From positions 1-7,174 of the forward strand of contig QFPD01000100.1 in NCBI GenBank assembly GCA_003248845.1: DNA of 7,174 nt, written 5' to 3'. Positions 5,199 to 7,174 of the stretch are shown one piece after another. Each line of letters starts with the position of its first letter. The stretch's first letter is position 1. The notes beneath the pieces were generated by a model, which was not told the origin of the DNA, did no database searches, and saw nothing but the letters and a program-made list of their open reading frames with translations. The stretch comes from Microbacterium sp. Lineage in GTDB: Bacteria; Actinomycetota; Actinomycetes; Actinomycetales; Microbacteriaceae. The translations under genes and the position numbers were made by a program.

Positions 5199-6809
5199 TC
5201 AGCGGCCGAGGATGCGGCGCACCAAACGGGCCGCGATGGCCAGCTCCGGTGCGCGCAGCGCGGCGAGCGCGGCGACGTACACGAGGAGGGATGCCGCGCC
5301 GACGATCGCCCCGCCGGCCGCTCCCAGGAACCGGTCGCTCGTCATCCATCCGCCGGGCCCCCCGAGCAGGAGGAACACCACCCACCCCCCGATGAACGCG
5401 GGAACCGCCGCGAGCGCGAAGCGGCCCAGCGCGCGCCACGTCGGGTGCAGCGCGGCCGTGTCGGTGTGACGGCGCAGCAGACGCAGCGCGACCGGTAGCT
5501 GCACGTACGTCGACAGCGACTGCGCGAGCGCGACGGTCGCGGCGAGGAAGGCGAGCGGCAGGATGCCGAGGTACACGGCGATCACGGCGATGACGGCGCC
5601 GATCGCCGCGAGCGCTGCCTGCACGAACGAGAACACGAACGGCGTGCGGGTGTCCTGGAAGGCGAAGAAGGCGCGGCGCAGCACGACGAGCACCCCGAAC
5701 GGCACGAGCGCGATGAGGTAGGCGCACAGCACCCACGCCATGGCGACAGCGCCTTCCGTGCTGTTCGTGAAGACGCGGGTGAGGGGGACGGATGCCGCGG
5801 CGATCGCCGCCGTGAAGCCGAACGCGAAAAGGGCGATCGCTCGGATCGACTCGTCGAGGTTCGGGCCGACGCGGTCGAGCCGTCCGGCGGTGACGTCCTC
5901 GGCGAGCCGGGTGAAGTACGTCGTCGAGATGGACATCGCGACGATCGAGTGCGGCAGCATGAAGATCAGCCACGCGTAGACCATCACCGAAACGCTCGCC
6001 TTGCCCGATGCGAGCGTCACGACCTGACTCTGCACGATGCCGGCGACCTGACCCACGACGACGGCGAGAAAGGTCCACCACGCGAGGGTGCCGATGTGCC
6101 GCAGGCCGATGCCGCGCCACCGGAAGTCGGGGCGCACGTGCAGTTTCGTGCGCTTCCAGAAGAACAGCAGCACGACCGTCTGGAGTGCGATGCCGAGGGT
6201 AGCCGTTCCACCGAGCAGAGCGATCATGCCGGCATCCCAGTCCGACAGCTCGGTGAACGGACCGCCGAAGACGGCCAGGAACACCCCGAACCCGGCGATC
6301 GAGACGAGGTTGTTGACCGTTGGAGCCCAGCTGTACGGACCGAAGACTTTGCGCGCGTTCAGGACTTCGCCGAGAAGGGCGAACAGGCCGTAGAACAGCA
6401 GCTGCGGCAGCACCCAGTAGGCGAACGCGACGGCCAGCGCGTGCTGCTGCGGACCCCACGAGGCCGCGTACAGCCAGACGAGGACAGGTGCGATCGCCAT
6501 CATGAGCGCTGTGGCGGCGACCAGGACGACCGCGCCGAGGGTGAGGAGTTTGGAGACGTACCGTGAGCCGCCGTCGGTGTGAGCGGCCGCTTTGACGATC
6601 TGCGGCACGATGATGCCCGTGATGACGCCCGCCGCCAGCAGTTCGTAGACGTTCGTCGGCAGCGTCGCCGCGACGCTGAAGGCATCCGCGGCACGGCTGC
6701 CGTACGAGCCGATCACGGCGACGAGGACGAGCGAGCGGACGAGACCGGTGATGCGGGAGAAGAGCGTGCCCGCCCCGATGATGGCGCTCGCGCGACCGAG
6801 GCTAGCCAT
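5199..6809 (-). CDS. murJ: Lipid II flippase MurJ (MviN family)
   Basis: This 536-residue polytopic membrane protein of the MOP (MATE-like) superfamily moves lipid II across the cytoplasmic membrane for peptidoglycan synthesis. It is strongly hydrophobic throughout, consistent with about 14 transmembrane helices. The N-terminal signature [10 protein letters not shown] includes Arg19 and Arg25, aligning with the lipid-II-binding Arg18/Arg24 of E. coli MurJ, and ADAFSVA carries Asp42 in place of Asp39. The family block [23 protein letters not shown] (148-167) is present in two adjoining pieces. Where E. coli has ADRLMEFP with Arg270, this protein has AWLIFMLP. It ends after the membrane domain, lacking the pseudokinase extension of mycobacterial MviN. 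ATG 6809 is chosen because GAGG (complement of 6816-6819) lies 6 bases upstream; in-frame ATGs at 6815 and 6854 have poorer sites. The start overlaps the upstream gene's stop (ATGGCTAG), indicating translational coupling. Confidence 0.95.
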   Translation of the reverse strand: MASLGRASAIIGAGTLFSRITGLVRSLVLVAVIGSYGSRAADAFSVAATLPTNVYELLAAGVITGIIVPQIVKAAAHTDGGSRYVSKLLTLGAVVLVAATALMMAIAPVLVWLYAASWGPQQHALAVAFAYWVLPQLLFYGLFALLGEVLNARKVFGPYSWAPTVNNLVSIAGFGVFLAVFGGPFTELSDWDAGMIALLGGTATLGIALQTVVLLFFWKRTKLHVRPDFRWRGIGLRHIGTLAWWTFLAVVVGQVAGIVQSQVVTLASGKASVSVMVYAWLIFMLPHSIVAMSISTTYFTRLAEDVTAGRLDRVGPNLDESIRAIALFAFGFTAAIAAASVPLTRVFTNSTEGAVAMAWVLCAYLIALVPFGVLVVLRRAFFAFQDTRTPFVFSFVQAALAAIGAVIAVIAVYLGILPLAFLAATVALAQSLSTYVQLPVALRLLRRHTDTAALHPTWRALGRFALAAVPAFIGGWVVFLLLGGPGGWMTSDRFLGAAGGAIVGAASLLVYVAALAALRAPELAIAARLVRRILGR

Positions 6810-7174
6810 CGGCATCCTCACTGTTCGTGTTAGGGGACGCGCTCGCGGAAGCACGTCGGCGCCGCAGTTTCAGCACCGTACGGACGACCCCGAGGATCAA
6901 GAGCGCCGCCACGAGCGTGATCATGATGACGAGTCCGACGGATTCCCATTCGGCGTGCACGGACACGTGCACGGGCACCGCGTCTCCGATCGGTACGCCC
7001 GTGGCGCTGCGCAGCTGCAGCTCGAGCGTCGACTCGCCACTGCCGACCCGTGCCTGGACGGGCACCTGCACTCGGGTGTTCTGCGACGGCCCCGCCTCGA
7101 CGGGGGTCGTGCCCTGAACGACGAGGCGCGGGTCGTTCCGTGTCGCGACGAGGACGACCGACACCGGCCAGCGC
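6802..7174 (-). CDS. DUF6049-type membrane-anchored protein, C-terminal part (5' end outside the window)
   Basis: The frame is open to the right edge and encodes 123 visible residues. A beta-rich extracytoplasmic segment (VQVPVQARVGSGESTLELQ, then VPIGDAVPVHVSVHAEWES) is followed by one transmembrane helix, VGLVIMITLVAALLILGVV. The cytoplasmic end is basic (KLRRRR), then Ser/Ala/Asp-rich. This is the layout at the end of the large (about 700-residue) actinobacterial DUF6049 proteins encoded directly upstream of murJ. Their function is unknown; topology predicts a cell-surface domain anchored at its C-terminus. The family call rests on this topology, the AEWE-then-helix motif and the position before murJ. 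A GTG at 7164 is internal, not a start. The TAG stop overlaps the murJ start by 8 bases. Confidence 0.8.
   Translation of the reverse strand, partial: RWPVSVVLVATRNDPRLVVQGTTPVEAGPSQNTRVQVPVQARVGSGESTLELQLRSATGVPIGDAVPVHVSVHAEWESVGLVIMITLVAALLILGVVRTVLKLRRRRASASASPNTNSEDADG

Noticed and set aside
4945..6459. 504-codon minus-strand open frame inside murJ
   Set aside because: Its product is extremely Arg/Pro-rich, typical of a frame-shifted reading of a high-G+C gene; the murJ frame is complete.
6810..6854. Upstream murJ starts at ATG 6854 and ATG 6815
   Set aside because: 6854 would overlap the DUF6049 gene by over 50 bases with no ribosome site, and 6815 abuts the GAGG with no spacing; 6809 has proper spacing and matches MurJ N-termini.
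1..7174. CRISPR array, tRNA/rRNA genes, defence or toxin-antitoxin system
   Set aside because: I found no regularly spaced repeats, no cloverleaf-like segments and no pair of small genes with recognisable motifs; the coding content is explained by the partition and murJ-trx genes.

Overview
The window is G+C-rich chromosomal DNA of an actinobacterium. Microbacterium or another member of the Microbacteriaceae fits best. This rests on the gene set and order (parA-parB facing DUF6049-murJ-trxB-trxA), the GTG starts and the high-GC codon use. It is the chromosome-partitioning locus that normally lies close to the replication origin; the origin itself is not visible here.

Left edge (1 to about 655): the 3' end of a VOC-fold, bleomycin-resistance-type gene meets, tail to tail, a decayed IS5-family transposase on the opposite strand. 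Their stop codons share one CTAG. This looks like accessory DNA. The gene usually found directly upstream of parA in Actinobacteria, rsmG, is not in this window.

Partition region (about 641 to 3561): a non-coding stretch holds four parS sites (two perfect TGTTTCACGTGAAACA, two with one change at the last base) in 481 bp. It is followed by parA, parB and a small unrecognised gene, all rightward and tightly spaced. ParB loads on parS as a CTP-dependent clamp, and the ParA ATPase moves the ParB-loaded origin region. A 16-bp perfect stem-loop ends this unit and, from the other side, the trx unit.

Right half (about 3660 to 7174), all leftward: the C-terminal end of a DUF6049 membrane-anchored protein, the lipid II flippase gene murJ (overlapping it by 8 bases), then thioredoxin reductase trxB and thioredoxin trxA. 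This is a widespread actinobacterial block joining cell-envelope and thiol-redox genes. The 130-base gap between murJ and trxB holds two small hairpins and may divide the block into two transcription units.

I see no new defence system, CRISPR array, tRNA or rRNA. The most interesting parts are the parS cluster with the adjoining accessory junction, the small gene in the parAB operon, and several short tandem duplications placed exactly on translation signals (the trxA stop and the trxB ribosome-binding site).
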